A stretch of DNA of 64,000 nucleotides, from the NCBI RefSeq assembly GCF_020085105.1, contig NC_058043.1:19830667-19894666 (forward strand). Reading direction: 5' to 3'. Below are positions 26,501 through 38,150 of the stretch, piece by piece. This DNA is from Siniperca chuatsi. Lineage: Eukaryota; Chordata; Actinopteri; Centrarchiformes; Sinipercidae. A program made the translations under genes and the position numbers. The notes under the pieces are model-generated. The model did no database searches, was not told the DNA's origin, and saw nothing but the letters and a program-made list of their open reading frames with translations. Position 1 is the stretch's first letter. Every line of letters begins with the position of its first letter.

Positions 26501-29500
26501 TATCATCCCTGCAGTACTCAGGCACAGGTTACAACATGTGACCTGTGGATACACATAGAGCCATAAGAACTACAGAATAAACAAACCGCTCCACCGCCCC
26601 TCCTTTTGCCAGTCCTCCATGACTTCCCCTCTCGTGTGTTCCCACCCCCTGGGCATGCATGCATGGCAGGCAAACTGTATAGACATCATGCACGTATCAT
26701 GTCTTGGGGGGGCTCTTAACTCCAATCCAACTAGTCTGTCCACTTTTACAGCTGTGCATGGGCAGTAAACCCCACTCCACGTGAAACAGCTGGCCTCACA
26801 TCATGTGTCTATTTAGGTAGCACTTTCAAGGAGGATGGTTCTCCGAAGGCAACAGAGGGCAACATTTGCTTAATACCACATGAGCCTCCAATGATCTTTT
26901 ATTGTTATATAAAGAAACATTAATGATTCCATTGTATGTTGTTCCAGTTTGAACTTGTTTTTAAGGAGTTCTGTAGTTCAAATGTTTCAAGAGTTTTACA
27001 TGTAAGTAAAACCCATACGTACGTGATAGACTAGAAGAAGCAGGTTATACTCAATCCTTAGATAGAAATACTATCTGTCACCCAAATCAAGCTCAGCTTT
27101 TAATGTGAATTAGCTAGTTGTGTGATCATCTGTCAAGCTGACAAACACAAGGAATCTGGTTTCAGGACTGGCATCAGAGCTCAATATGAAGCTTGTTCCA
27201 ACTAGCATGAATGACACTTGTGACGCATTTATCTACATATTGCAAGTTTTTTACATCTATATAAAAAGGTACCAGCCAATACATTTCTGGCATCTTTTTC
27301 ATCATTAAAGACCATAAGGCTCGGGCCATAATCATGCTTTTAGGTCACAAGGTCAGCTCTCTGAACACTGGAGGTTACATTAGTGGTGGTCATTGGACAG
27401 TCATTTGCAGACAAAGAAGTATACTTAGAATTAGGTTATTCAACTATTAATACACCCACATTCTTCATTGTAATTACAGACTTTAATCTTCAACCAGTGA
27501 AGTTGTAGGGAGAGCCAATGGTTGTCTACTTTTGCCAGAAAGTCCTGTAATACACTAAATATGGTTCCTATTGATTAAGGCACTCACTGATGAATCCAGT
27601 ATGTAGTGATGATTTATTAATGCATTTACCTTCCATTTGACTGCTATAAAACTGATCATATACACAATTTGGAGAAAAGAGACATTGATTAGGGCCTACT
27701 CTATGAATCATGTCACATAGCACTCTATGTGAGGTTCATCACACTGATCCACAGCTTCATCTATGATAAATGTAATTGATTTGTGTTTATGTTGTCAATC
27801 ATAAATTGTGCCAACAAGGCTTATTTTGTGAATACTGCTATTGCATTAAAAGTGTTATTGTTGAGTGTTATTGTTGATTGCTGAAATAAATGGTGGTGTG
27901 TGCAAGTAGTCAGAACACGAACTGGTTAGCCACTGGTTAGCCATGTCACCCAAAGCCCAGTTCGACAGGAGCCAAATGTAGGTTAATATCTTATTTCAGA
28001 CAACAAACAGTGATACTTCACGTTTACTATAGCCCATTGTAATTACTAATTAACATGTCAAACCCGTTATAGTAACCAGGACTAGAGAAACGGCTGCAAA
28101 ACCCTCTGACCCACTGACCAAGCGGCTATCAGCGAATGAGAAAGAGGAATCCCCGTGCGGGCAGAGCACGAGCAGAGTGCGTGCGGTGGAGACAGGAGCG
28201 TCCGAGACGGGCGGGGTGCTTGGGAATCAAGCGCGGCACGTGGACACTGGGGCTGTATACACGTGCTGCAGCTCGAGGCAGGGTAACTGCGTAATCAGGC
28301 GCATAGTTCCCAAGATTATCACGACTGTTTCAACCCAGGGTGCACTGTGGCGGAGAGCAGATGAGAAGACAGGACAGTCACAATGGTCACCCGCTGTTCA
28401 AGGACGTTATGATGTCTGTCTGTAGGCTTATTTGCTATATTTTTCTATTGGTAGCCTAGTTATGTGATATTAGTGGTGTTGTCGTTCATTATTTCTCTGA
28501 TAGGGCATCCATCTTAATCCTGAATCGCCGTCGACCTATATGCTATTTTAGCGGTAATATATTGCTATTAACATTTTATCGCTGGTTCAGTCCATATCTG
28601 TTCAGTTCTACAACAGGACTGCTGTATCAGAAATCCACACAGACATTAATGCTGCTTGATGCTGATAATATGTTAACGGGAAATGGTTTTAAATGTTTTT
28701 TGATGATTTTTTTTTTTTTTTTTTTTTAGCTCATTCGTTATCAGCTCCCGCTACATTTAGATCATGATTCAGGTCCTGGTGGAACTGGATGTTTAGAGAG
28801 TATTTTACTGCTCTCATAGTCATGGCCAGTACTTTGGCACCGGTTACTTATTGTGACTCAGTGGGCGTGACTGTTCCTTGACATAGTCTACTCACATGTG
28901 TTTTGGAAAAGGCTGCGCTTCAGACAAAGACATTACCGATATAAACAGCCAAGTTAAATGACTCACAACAAAGTAATAAATCACACACTACAACGTCCCG
29001 TAAATGCGTCAGTTGTTACTTGTTGGGGGCGATTTTAGGGAACCATAGAAAGTCTGTCTAAGCTAAAGCAAGTAATGCAGAGTGAGTGTGCTTCACCTTG
29101 TCCGACAATAACATGAGAGTGAAGACAATAAGATAATAAGATACAAGGCTACTGTGGAAAGATAGCGTGCCCGGTCAGGGGGCGTTATGGGTCGCGCTTC
29201 ACGTGAGTTTGTTTACGTGCAGAGAATCGGAAGTCCGCAAAGACTGACGAGAGAGGACTTCCCTCCCCGTGCTCAGCTCACTCACTCAAACTCTCAACTG
29301 TCTGCAGCCCAGAAGCACTTGGCAGCATGCCATATGTTACACAGCTGAGTTACAGTTAAAAGCTTGCCATATACTCACCCTAAATGATATATCATCCCTG
29401 ACCGTGTGACTGTGAGCAGTGAGATTCCCAAAAGCTCCACGTTGCTGGTAAATGTACGCTACCTACTATCACGCGAATTAGACACATTTTTAAAATGACA

Positions 29501-29823
29501 TACAGTAGAACAGAATAAGAAAAACCAAAGGCATCGACGCCTTTCTACGCTCGCGTGGCGCTATAATAAGCAGGTTTATGTAGTTATTGACTGATGCAAT
29601 TATAGTACATAAATAAACTGCTGATAAGTCATCTTCAGTAAATTTGCTATCTAAGAATGACATTTGATATATGGAAGTGCAACGGCATCTGCTCCCATTA
29701 CGCACCATTGCCTGCTTCTTTTAAATTACTGCAGTTTGGCACTGAAATAATTTCCCCAGTGGATTAAAGCAAAATACATACAGTACAGTATAAAGCGTAC
29801 TTACCACCAGGACTGTTTTCCAT
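20519..29823 (-). CDS. nr1d4: Rev-erb nuclear receptor, NR1D4-like (Rev-erb gamma)
   Basis: A haem-sensing transcriptional repressor of the circadian clock that binds RORE and Rev-DR2 sites. Exons in order: 29805-29823, 23988-24299, 23796-23884, 23533-23677, 21420-21988, 21131-21316, 20817-21027 and 20519-20715. All are GT-AG and in phase, giving 575 aa. The start MENSPGG leads into [18 protein letters not shown], matching the NR1D N-terminus. The DNA-binding domain is at 119-188: [21 protein letters not shown]-box CEGCKG, second finger and MSRD. The NR1D hinge [16 protein letters not shown] follows, then a Ser/Asn-rich linker. The ligand-binding domain is at about 380-575. Cys380 (ACPLNS) and His564 (NNQHSD) align with the haem ligands of NR1D1 and NR1D2. 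The protein ends at AFRIDP with no activation helix 12, as in all Rev-erbs. The divergent linker, and linkage to rarg rather than rara or rarb, favour nr1d4 over nr1d1 or nr1d2. A tree would settle it. Confidence 0.88.
22349..22356 (-). promoter_or_regulatory. nr1d4: candidate internal TATA box in nr1d4
   Basis: The minus strand reads GCTATAAATAGGG, a consensus TATA box in the sense direction of nr1d4, 360 bases before the hinge exon and about 90 bases after the DR2-like element at 22446-22459. Promoter activity is not shown. Confidence 0.3.
22446..22459 (+). promoter_or_regulatory. nr1d4: Rev-DR2-like nuclear receptor element
   Basis: Reads AGGTCA-CT-GGGTCA, two half sites with a two-base spacer, preceded by GAAGT. 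It resembles the autoregulatory Rev-DR2 of the human NR1D1 promoter, which also has CACTGGG across the spacer. It is in the intron between the second zinc-finger exon and the hinge exon. Confidence 0.45.
27342..27355 (+). promoter_or_regulatory. nr1d4: perfect DR2 nuclear receptor element in nr1d4 intron 1
   Basis: Reads AGGTCA-CA-AGGTCA after the T-rich flank GCTTTT. This is the Rev-DR2 arrangement and also an accepted RAR/RXR DR2 site. Confidence 0.55.
28130..28400. promoter_or_regulatory. nr1d4: GC-rich patch with paired E-boxes, possible alternative promoter
   Basis: A GC- and CpG-rich island inside AT-rich intron 1 containing two CACGTG motifs 23 bases apart. No coding start was seen on the minus strand here, so it would be an enhancer or a non-coding first exon region. 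Confidence 0.3.
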
Positions 29824-30760
29824 GTTTCCTAGTCGATCGATGTTGTTCGGTTGTTCCGTGCTGTTTTAAGTGTGGCCGTTTAATGCTGGACTGACTGCCT
29901 TTGCTTGCCACCGAGGAGTTTCGTTGATATAGGTGAGAGTCAACAACTGCCAAGGCATAGAGAGTGTATCCAAAAGATCAGAACAACAGGAGTGTCCGCA
30001 GGGCATTGGGGGTCTTGAGAAAATCCGGTCAGCGAAGAAAAACTAAAAAAAAAAAAAGTTTTTTTTTTTTTATTTCTAAAGAAATTAAAGAGAGATCTCT
30101 TGTTGATCCAAAATTACTTCCGAGGTGAGTAGATGCACAGGGCAGCTCGGCTCTCCGTCGGTCAGGCTGTGGTAAGATGTCACTATATGGTGCTTCTCTT
30201 AATTACAGAAGTCCCAGAGCATTCAGCTGCTTGCCATGTACAGTCACCATTAAAACATAACCAGAGTGGAAGTAGTTTAAACACTCCCCCCTCATCAATA
30301 AGCAACACGCGTCCTAAAATAACCAGCACGTTTTCAGGTGCCTGAGAAATGTGACCAGTTTTTTTTTTCTTCTGCTCTCTTTTTGTGTCCCGTCAACCGC
30401 CTGTTTGTTGATGTGGTATCAGGGATGTCTCTCTCCCTCTCTCTCTCTCTTTCTCTGTCACGCTCTCTGAAAACATTTCACCCACCTCCTCTCCTCATGC
30501 CCCCACTCTTTTTACTCTTTCTCACTTTTTCATTGGCCGAGAGCCCCGCGTGGAGACGGCACATTGGGCTCGTTCGACTTTGGAATGCTGGTTAAAGCTC
30601 TACAGCATGTGCGCATGGCATGTGAGCTCACGCTGCCCCACTGACACACATTTTATGCTAATGAGCCGCCTGGGCTCGGCGATAAGGAAACGAGGAAAGG
30701 AGGAAGCGAGAGGTCTCACTCCTGCCTCGTCTCCCGTCTTCTCTTACAGTTTTGTTGGGT
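29824..30760 (-). promoter_or_regulatory. nr1d4: nr1d4 5'UTR and main promoter region
   Basis: Sequence upstream of the ATG at 29821-29823. It holds poly(A)/poly(T) runs at 30043-30072, a CT-rich run at 30425-30470 and a GC-richer block from 30540. No clear TATA box was found and the transcription start could not be placed. Confidence 0.4.
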
Positions 30761-31393
30761 GAGGACAGACACGACACGACAGAAACACCGGCTGAAGAAC
30801 AAGACTTATCCCCGCAAAGGTGATAATTAATAATTAACATCTTGAAACAGAAATGGACTTGTCACCGCAAAGGTGATAAGACGATGACTATACGATTTTA
30901 GACACGCTTCTAGAGATGTAGCAGATGTCTTTGAGCTAAACAAAAATGTGTCCCGTCAGGCATACTGTTTTTATTGTCAGGCCTTTTGTTGATTTTTTTT
31001 ATCCAATAAAGCCCTTTATTAATAGGTCTATCCCATCACACTACATCTGTTTGCTGCTTTAACATGTACTTTTTCCTTTTCATTTACTTTTGATGGAATA
31101 TAATAGGCAGGCAATAGTGAGTGTAATGTTAATATAATAAGTAAATAGGCTATAGTAAGATTAGTCTATTTTTTATTCCATTTTAAAATGCATCATTTAA
31201 GATAGGAAAAGAAAAGATCAGAGAGAGGGAGGTGGGGAGTGATAGGCTACAGGTAAGTAGTAAAAATATATGCAAATAACAAATACATCAGAGTTAGAAA
31301 GCTATATACAATACATTATCCTATGCCAGTTTGCATTAATGAAATGTAGGCCTACATGCAAAATCAATAATGCAGTTTTCTATAATTAAGCAG

Positions 31394-31579
31394 GGAAAGC
31401 ACGTGGCACCTTTGACACATTCACCTCACATTGTAGTATAATGTTTTGTTTTCTTACTTTCTCTGTCTTATAATGTTGGAAGACTTTTTGTTTGTTCTAT
31501 TATTATTTTCTCTCTTATTTTCCTCCTCCAAAAAAAAAAAAATGAGGTGAATGTGTCAAAGCCTGTCCACGTGCCTTCC
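31394..31579. repeat. long inverted repeat carrying an E-box in each arm
   Basis: The left arm 31399-31428 and right arm 31543-31574 share GCACGTGG and then the 18-base block TTTGACACATTCACCTCA in reverse complement, with a 4- against 6-base mismatch zone. The loop is about 115 bases and ends in poly(A). A few outer bases (GGAA) also pair. Confidence 0.85.
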
Positions 31580-31983
31580 GTGCTCAGGGCAAAAACCGCA
31601 TGAGCAGAGCGCACGCGCAAAGGCTAACGCCCACATTCTCAAACCGGAAACTGGTGCAGCTTTTGATTAACGAGAGGCTGTCTTTTGCAAACATAGACGA
31701 TCTTTGCGATGAACGAGCTGGCACGTGGAGAAAGGGCGGTGCTCACCGTGACTCCCACCGCCCCTCCTCCTCCTCCTCTCCCATCACGTTTCCTTTCTCT
31801 GTAGAGATTGTGTTTGCTAAAAGCCAAAATAACGCCGGAGATTGGCTGGGACATGGTGAATGTAGGTCGGGAGCTACTTGTGCAAACATGAGCAGCGTAA
31901 AATAGCCATAATGTGCCTAAAACCGCGGTGTTCTCTGAAAGCACAAAAAGACCGCCTGTTGCGGGCAGGCACATAGAGGATTA

Positions 31984-31994
31984 AATTTAGGTCA
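31984..31994 (+). promoter_or_regulatory. nr1d4: candidate RORE
   Basis: AATTTAGGTCA fits the RORE consensus WAWNTRGGTCA at all 11 positions. It lies about 2.2 kb upstream of the nr1d4 start codon. Confidence 0.4.
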
Positions 31995-32639
31995 CGTAGC
32001 TCACCCTGTGGGGGTTGGGTGGGATGCTTTTCACAAGCTATTATTATAGATTATTATTCTCGATTGGTGAGCTGAATGAAAAACTCCTCACTGCAGCCTT
32101 CAACTTCTAGGGAATTAGGCTAAGAGGTCATAGTATGTGTTTGATATAATACTCATCACCTGCTCTGGATTTCAATGTCATCTGCTAGTGATTTCAAGTT
32201 TCAGTTTCAATTACGGGAATCTAATGATAGAACATTTTCTTGTCATGGAACTCCAATAAACATTTTTGTTTTTCACATTTTCATCCAACAATTTGTCCAA
32301 ATTTGGACTCTTTTGTGTACTATACATTATTAGAATCCTCAACATATTTCCTAACCAGCAAAGACGAAAAATGACATGATCCCAGACATCACACAGTCTT
32401 TGTCTGCACTGAGCCAACTCTAGTTTGGTAAGATTGGAGAAGATTTTACAGAAACATATGATCAGTTTATATAAATTATGTATCCTTAGAGATTTAACTA
32501 CCCAACAGTAGGTATATGGTATAGGTATATGAAGTAGTTAAAAGCTCCACCTCAACCAGCTACAACATTACCATTTACATATAAATACATGGATAATAAT
32601 GATCCAATAATAATAATACTAATACACAGGGGTATACAA

Positions 32640-32825
32640 TATAACAGGGGCCATTCTGCATAATGAAAACTTTTACTTTTGATACTTGAAGTACATGTTG
32701 TTGCTAACTCATATACTTCTACTTAACTAACATTTTGAATACAGGGTATTTTCTTGTAATTGAGTATTTTTATATGATGGTACTTTTACTTAACTTTACT
32801 TTAGGTAATTCTTCCACAACTGAGG
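32640..32825. mobile_element. teleost interspersed repeat
   Basis: Has the pattern ACTTCTACTTAACTAACATT, CTTGTAATTGAGTATTTTTA, GGTACTTTTACTTAACTTTA and TTCTTCCACAACTG. I recognise this as a frequent percomorph repeat. Family name not assigned. Confidence 0.6.
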
Positions 32826-34163
32826 ATACTTGGCTTAAACCAGTTTTAAAGACAGATATTAGTTTGTTATACATGCATGCAGTCATTTCCTGTACACTAT
32901 TTTGGCATCTACTAACAGTGACTCACCAGGCCTGGCAGATTTCTTTACCATACAGAGATGTGATGTACACTCAAAAAGGTAATAATTTCCTGCTTTCTAA
33001 CCTGTTTAGTTAACTATTTATATCCTTTAAAACACATGTATTAATGGAAGCCGCTGCTTCAAACATTATTTGATAAACTTAAATATTGGACTGTGCAGCA
33101 AAAATATATAACTTTAAAACTTTCATTCAGCATAGGACTCATTGAACAGTTAATAGTACGGGAGACTCCGATATCCTTATCCATCTTTTTTAACTAAATA
33201 AAATGGTTTGATTAAAAGTACTGTTGGTTCTATTAAACTCTTTTTTACTTTGTATTTTAAAAGTGTTTAAAAACTGCCCTATACTATTTACTACCAGGTA
33301 AACTTGGACAATTTTAAAATGATATAAATATGTATGAAATAACATTATTGATAAACATGTATTTGTTTAAATAAAACCCAATCCACAAATTTCACATTTA
33401 CATCACATTTAGGTGCAATAAATAATTCATAACAGTTCTATTACCCTATTATTAAAATGGTATATGCCACTGATATTATGTGGGGTTTTTTTAGCTCAAC
33501 TTCCTGTTTGATGCTTGCTCCACCCTTTTCCACAATTTCATATTAACAAAACAATGAGATATTGACACGAGTTTGTATTGAAGGGCTGAATGAAAATAGT
33601 TTGTTTAAGCATCTTGTGAGGAAATAAATGCAGTTTTTCTTAAAATGTTGTCCTTATGTAACTCCTTATGTCCTATACCTGAATTCACCTAACATTTTAA
33701 AAGTAGAAAAAAATGAATTAATGAATTAATAAATAAATGAATAAATCTAATTTTGCTGCAGACCCCCCCCCCCCCCCGGAAGCCATACAGGGTCCCTGGA
33801 CCACACAAACATCATATTTAAACCTGAAACAGGCACCCTACAGTAGATGTAATAAGTAATTAAATAGCGCCTCTCTGTGGATTAGACAGATGTGTATATT
33901 GTTGTAGTCATTGTACCCAACAAAGAATCAGGTCATCATGAAGAGTCATTTGGCACATGTAGGTGGTGCTGTTAACTTTTTTTGGCGTTGTAGTATATAA
34001 TGAAAACGTGTCAGAAGAGATAAAGCTGTTTGTTCATGAAAAATAGTAGGGTATAGGTTTTTAAAATAGACAACAATGCCTGGAAAAAAGACATCCACCC
34101 CTCTCCACTCCCCTGTCAGAGCTATCTAGCTATAGATATGCTCTATAAAAGCAGGACTGTTTT

Positions 34164-34178
34164 CCACAAGGTGGCAGT
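34164..34178 (+). promoter_or_regulatory. candidate CTCF site
   Basis: CCACAAGGTGGCAGT matches the CTCF core with one mismatch (A for Y at position 5). Confidence 0.4.
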
Positions 34179-37100
34179 GCTTGTATAGGTAAAGGTACGT
34201 GAAGAATTGGGCTTATTTTCAGTGGATTGTGTTGGCTATTCCATCAAGTCCTCACAAGGTTTAAATTCAACAGTATAAACCTCTGCTGTCACACCACTTC
34301 AGCATAGATGTGGATGCATGTGTTTATATCAGCAAAGATGCAGGGAGGACTAAATTAGACATATAAGACATTAGCATTGGTGCTCTAATTAAAGTTAGAG
34401 GGCCATAAAAATATGAGCACTCAAGCCTCAGTAACTCTGTTTGTAGTATATGCACACACTGTGCTGGGGCCCTGTATTTGAGGGTTGTCAAAACAAACTG
34501 TGACTTGTGGAATTCACAAGATTTTCTTAGTCTTATTGCTATGTTGTTATGGCTCCAAGGGACACCTGGGAGAATAAGCACAGCTCTGCCCGGGGCAATC
34601 ATCCATCACCTTACGACTCCTCCATGACACACTCAACATTGACAGTTACATTATTAGTATATTGACAGTTTTTGAAAGTGTCATATTTTTGTAATATTTA
34701 TTTAGTGGGAATGTAATGTCAGCAGGACTTTTTTTCTCACTGACTTCACTTTGTTTACCATTATTATTACTATTTTTAACTCTGTAGAGATGCTGCCGTT
34801 TTGTACTGTATTGATGGCTACTGGTTCTTTATCTTCTGTATGGAGCTAGCCCTGTTGTTCTGCGTTACTCATATCAATAGCCTCATATTTGAAGGGGCAA
34901 ACTCTGCTGCTCTCTGCATTTGCACAGTTTTTTTCCACTTCTCATGTGAACTGAAATCAATACAGAGGTTTATCCCCCTCACCTGCCTCTTCAGAGGACA
35001 GGCATAAGCAGACAGACTAAAAGAAAATACACAATACAGCAGACAAAAATGGGACAGGAATAAACACAGTGTGACATAATGAATGCCAACATTAATAATA
35101 TGCATGCCAATTAACTTTGAATAGTGACGTTCAGCCTTCTCTTACTTTCCCTTGTCAGAAACAGCTCCACTGGTCCACTGACTCCCATGTAGTGGCTGAA
35201 GAGGTATTGCAGCTTTTTCCACTTTGGCAGTTAGCATGGTGAAGAGAACCATCAGGGATGGGGATTTGTTTCCCCTGTTTCCCCTGCCAGGAGAGGTGAG
35301 TTTTAACATAACAAAATGTAACAACAATGTAATGGACAATAAATACAAATGCATATGTCCAAAAAAAAAAAAAGACTAGATGACAACAATTAGGACATAA
35401 AAAGTGATTTGATTAGGTTTTCTCAGTAACAGGCATTACCCCGACTGAAGGACATCATTCAGACAGAAACACAGCTGGTAATATGAAAAGTAAAGCAATT
35501 TAAAGTTTGGTAGTGAGCCCAGAGGCAGCAGACTTGTAGGAAAAAGTGACTCCATGGGTAAGGCTGGCAATGGCAAATTAGCCATTAAATACCAGTCAGT
35601 TTATGTGTATAGATGAGGTTCTGCAGTAGACCTTGTTGCTATGGGCTACAAATATGATATGCTAGGCAGTGTGGGCTTCTCAGGGGTGCATGTAGGGTGG
35701 TATCTTCTGGCTTTGAGGGACCCTGAGGCGAGGATGTTGCCTTTTCTTTTTTCTCTTCTGTCTCTCTTCCTCCTCAACAGTAATTGTTTAAGCAGAAACC
35801 GTCACATTAAGAAACTAATGGAAATGGTCACACGTAGGTCTCCGTCATCCGCTTGTAATGTATTCAGAAAGGTTTCTGGTCTACACGGTTTGCTGCCACT
35901 TAAAACTGTGACATAAATTCATCATTTGAGCTTTACAGCAAGCATGACCAGCTTAGATGGGAACCTTGTATTTCAACCGAGATGGAGGTCACTGGAGTTT
36001 CATGCATACAGCGGGCTGCTAATATTAGCTGCTGAAAAGACAAAAGAAGTGGCACTTGTGAGGATTAAAATGTTCTCAAAATGTTAGATGAAGAACAGAG
36101 CTCAAAATGTCATCAATAGAATGATTTCTATTGTTATTCATGTACTTGCAAACCAGACAATAATTGGCATAAATCAATAAAACAACTTTTTTCAATTTTG
36201 ATCTTTTTTTATCTATGTTAGCAGTGAACCACATTTTGATCTTCTGCTACTGATGCAATGCGAGTAACACTTTCCTGCACTGTAGTGATTTGTGCAGAAG
36301 GTAGCTCAAGTTCACAAAAGTATTGCACTTCATTGGTGCCTGAGGGGACATTTGATGGGAATGTAGGGAACAGCTGGTCACAATAAAATGGACAAAACAA
36401 ACACATCAACAATCAGCTATGATATTGTACTGCTGTCATTAGGACACACTAAGTAACTTTCAAACATCACATTCAGTCTCCTGACAAACTAAAACAAAGC
36501 AGTTTAGAACAACCTATGTCTGATACTTGCCCCTGTTTACCCTCCAGAGGGCATTTACATTTTCTGACAGGCAGACAGACATCGCAGCACGCAGCCAAGA
36601 TCTGCTGAGATCTGTTGACAGGCGGCCTCTTGTGAAGAGGTGCCAGGTTATCCCGAGGGGGGACAACTCCATCCCTGCTGTATCCTAGCAATTTAGTGTA
36701 TTTACTTTTGTTTTAGTAGCGCGAGGAAGGTGGAGATAGAGTGAGGAAAAAGATTGATTGGGGATGAGTTGCTTTTCTCTAATTAAACATTAGAGAAAAC
36801 TTCTGTCTTCATGTAATTATTGGTGTAATTTTAGTAAATCAGTCCCCAAACGAGTGGTGGTAAGTTACTTATACCTTTGTGACAAATTGTATTCAAAAAT
36901 CAGTTTTAAACTGGTAACCCATGGCTGTATGTTTTCACAATTTCCTGAGATCACGGTAGTCTCATTGTGTAGTCAGAGCCATGACATCTTTGCAGTATCT
37001 TGTTTCTGTAGGTGCCGCCTTTTCTGTATTTAGTTTCGATCTACCACCTCCATGGTTGAGCTAAATTTAGGCAGCTAAAGCTTGGTTTAGGTTTGAAAAG

Positions 37101-37368
37101 CATTATGGTTCTGATCAATGAAAACAACACTGACTGTTGGTTGTTGAAACATGAATAGTGACAGTGTCAAAGTCACAGTTATTTTGTTATTCAATGCAAA
37201 GTTCTTTCAAAACATGGCAGATGCTGGTGAGGACAGTCTCAGCAGGGTGGGCAGGTGATTGTGTTACATGGTTTATAGAGAAGAGAAACTCAGTGGGGGC
37301 AAATAATGCACAGGTGACATGTGACAGACTCTATTCCAAAAACACAATGAAAGTAGGGAGAGGCTAGC

Positions 37369-38150
37369 TGCGTCCCAATTCAGGGGCTGCATCCCCAAAA
37401 GCTCACATTTCTAGACCGAATAAGAGATAGTCTGTGTGGGGGGTTATGCAGCAGACCATTTCTAGACTGATTTCTTAACCAGTTGCCAGGTAACTCCATG
37501 AAGTCACTGGTCCGGGCCAAGAAATAGTCCGGCACATAACCCCTTGTAAAATGGAGTTATCATGTTTACACGTTTTGTACAGATTAAACAAATGGGATAT
37601 AAAATATTAATTGGCAAGCCTTTCCTTTAAGTCCCCCTATTAAGCATTTATAAGCAGTATACAAACATTTAATAAATGCTTTATAACACACTATAATGTA
37701 GTTGTACACACATTTAAGGAGATTTCTAAGTGTTTATTTATGTACAGTATTTGTCAACATATAACCTCTTGTACAAAGACATAGCTATGTTATTACAACA
37801 GTGTTTTACTATATTATCAATTATTATCTGTTTATACAACTATCTCCTCTTATGGGTGTCCACAGGAAAAGTAATAGTTGTGAACAAATACATTCCAATA
37901 AACAATGCTTACAACTACATTATAGTGTGTTATAAACCATTTATTATTTGTTTATACACTGATTATACTTGCTAAATAAAGTGTCTAGTGCCTCTTGTAT
38001 AGTGAGCTTTATAGATGCTGGTAGGCAGATTTTGTTATCTTATTTGGACAGAGCCAGGCTAGCTGTTTTCAGTCTTTGCCTAAGCTAAGCTAACCGGCTG
38101 CTGGCTGTAGCTTCATATTTACCATACGTCAAATAGTAAATGTGAAATTA
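37369..38150. mobile_element. degraded MITE mosaic with a nested element
   Basis: The left edge has GCGTCCCAATTCAGGGGCTG, resembling the end of another common fish repeat. From about 37410 the interior of the piggyBac-like MITE follows (ATTAAACAAATGGGATATAA, later AGCCAGGCTAGCTG and CTGGCTGTAGCTTCATATTT). The MITE body is interrupted between about 37615 and 38000 by a second element. Confidence 0.65.
37672..37944. mobile_element. nested palindromic element
   Basis: The arms 37683-37705 and 37911-37933 are perfect 23-base reverse complements (core ACACTATAATGTAGTTGT). They extend outward to about 35 bases with one mismatch. There is no ORF, which fits a non-autonomous DNA transposon inserted into the older MITE. 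Confidence 0.75.

Larger units (their letters stand above)
25067..29205. promoter_or_regulatory. nr1d4: cluster of seven CACGTG E-boxes in nr1d4 intron 1
   Basis: Exact CACGTG at 25067-25072, 26122-26127, 26174-26179, 26778-26783, 28237-28242, 28260-28265 and 29200-29205 (the last inside TCACGTGA). Three more lie upstream of the gene at 31400, 31568 and 31732. Chance predicts between one and two in 5.5 kb. CLOCK/BMAL1 drives Nr1d1 through such sites in mammals. The same role here is inferred. Confidence 0.5.

Noticed and set aside
36541..36553. Further CTCF-like motif (CCTCCAGAGGGCA)
   Set aside because: Mismatch at an invariant core base. Too weak to list.
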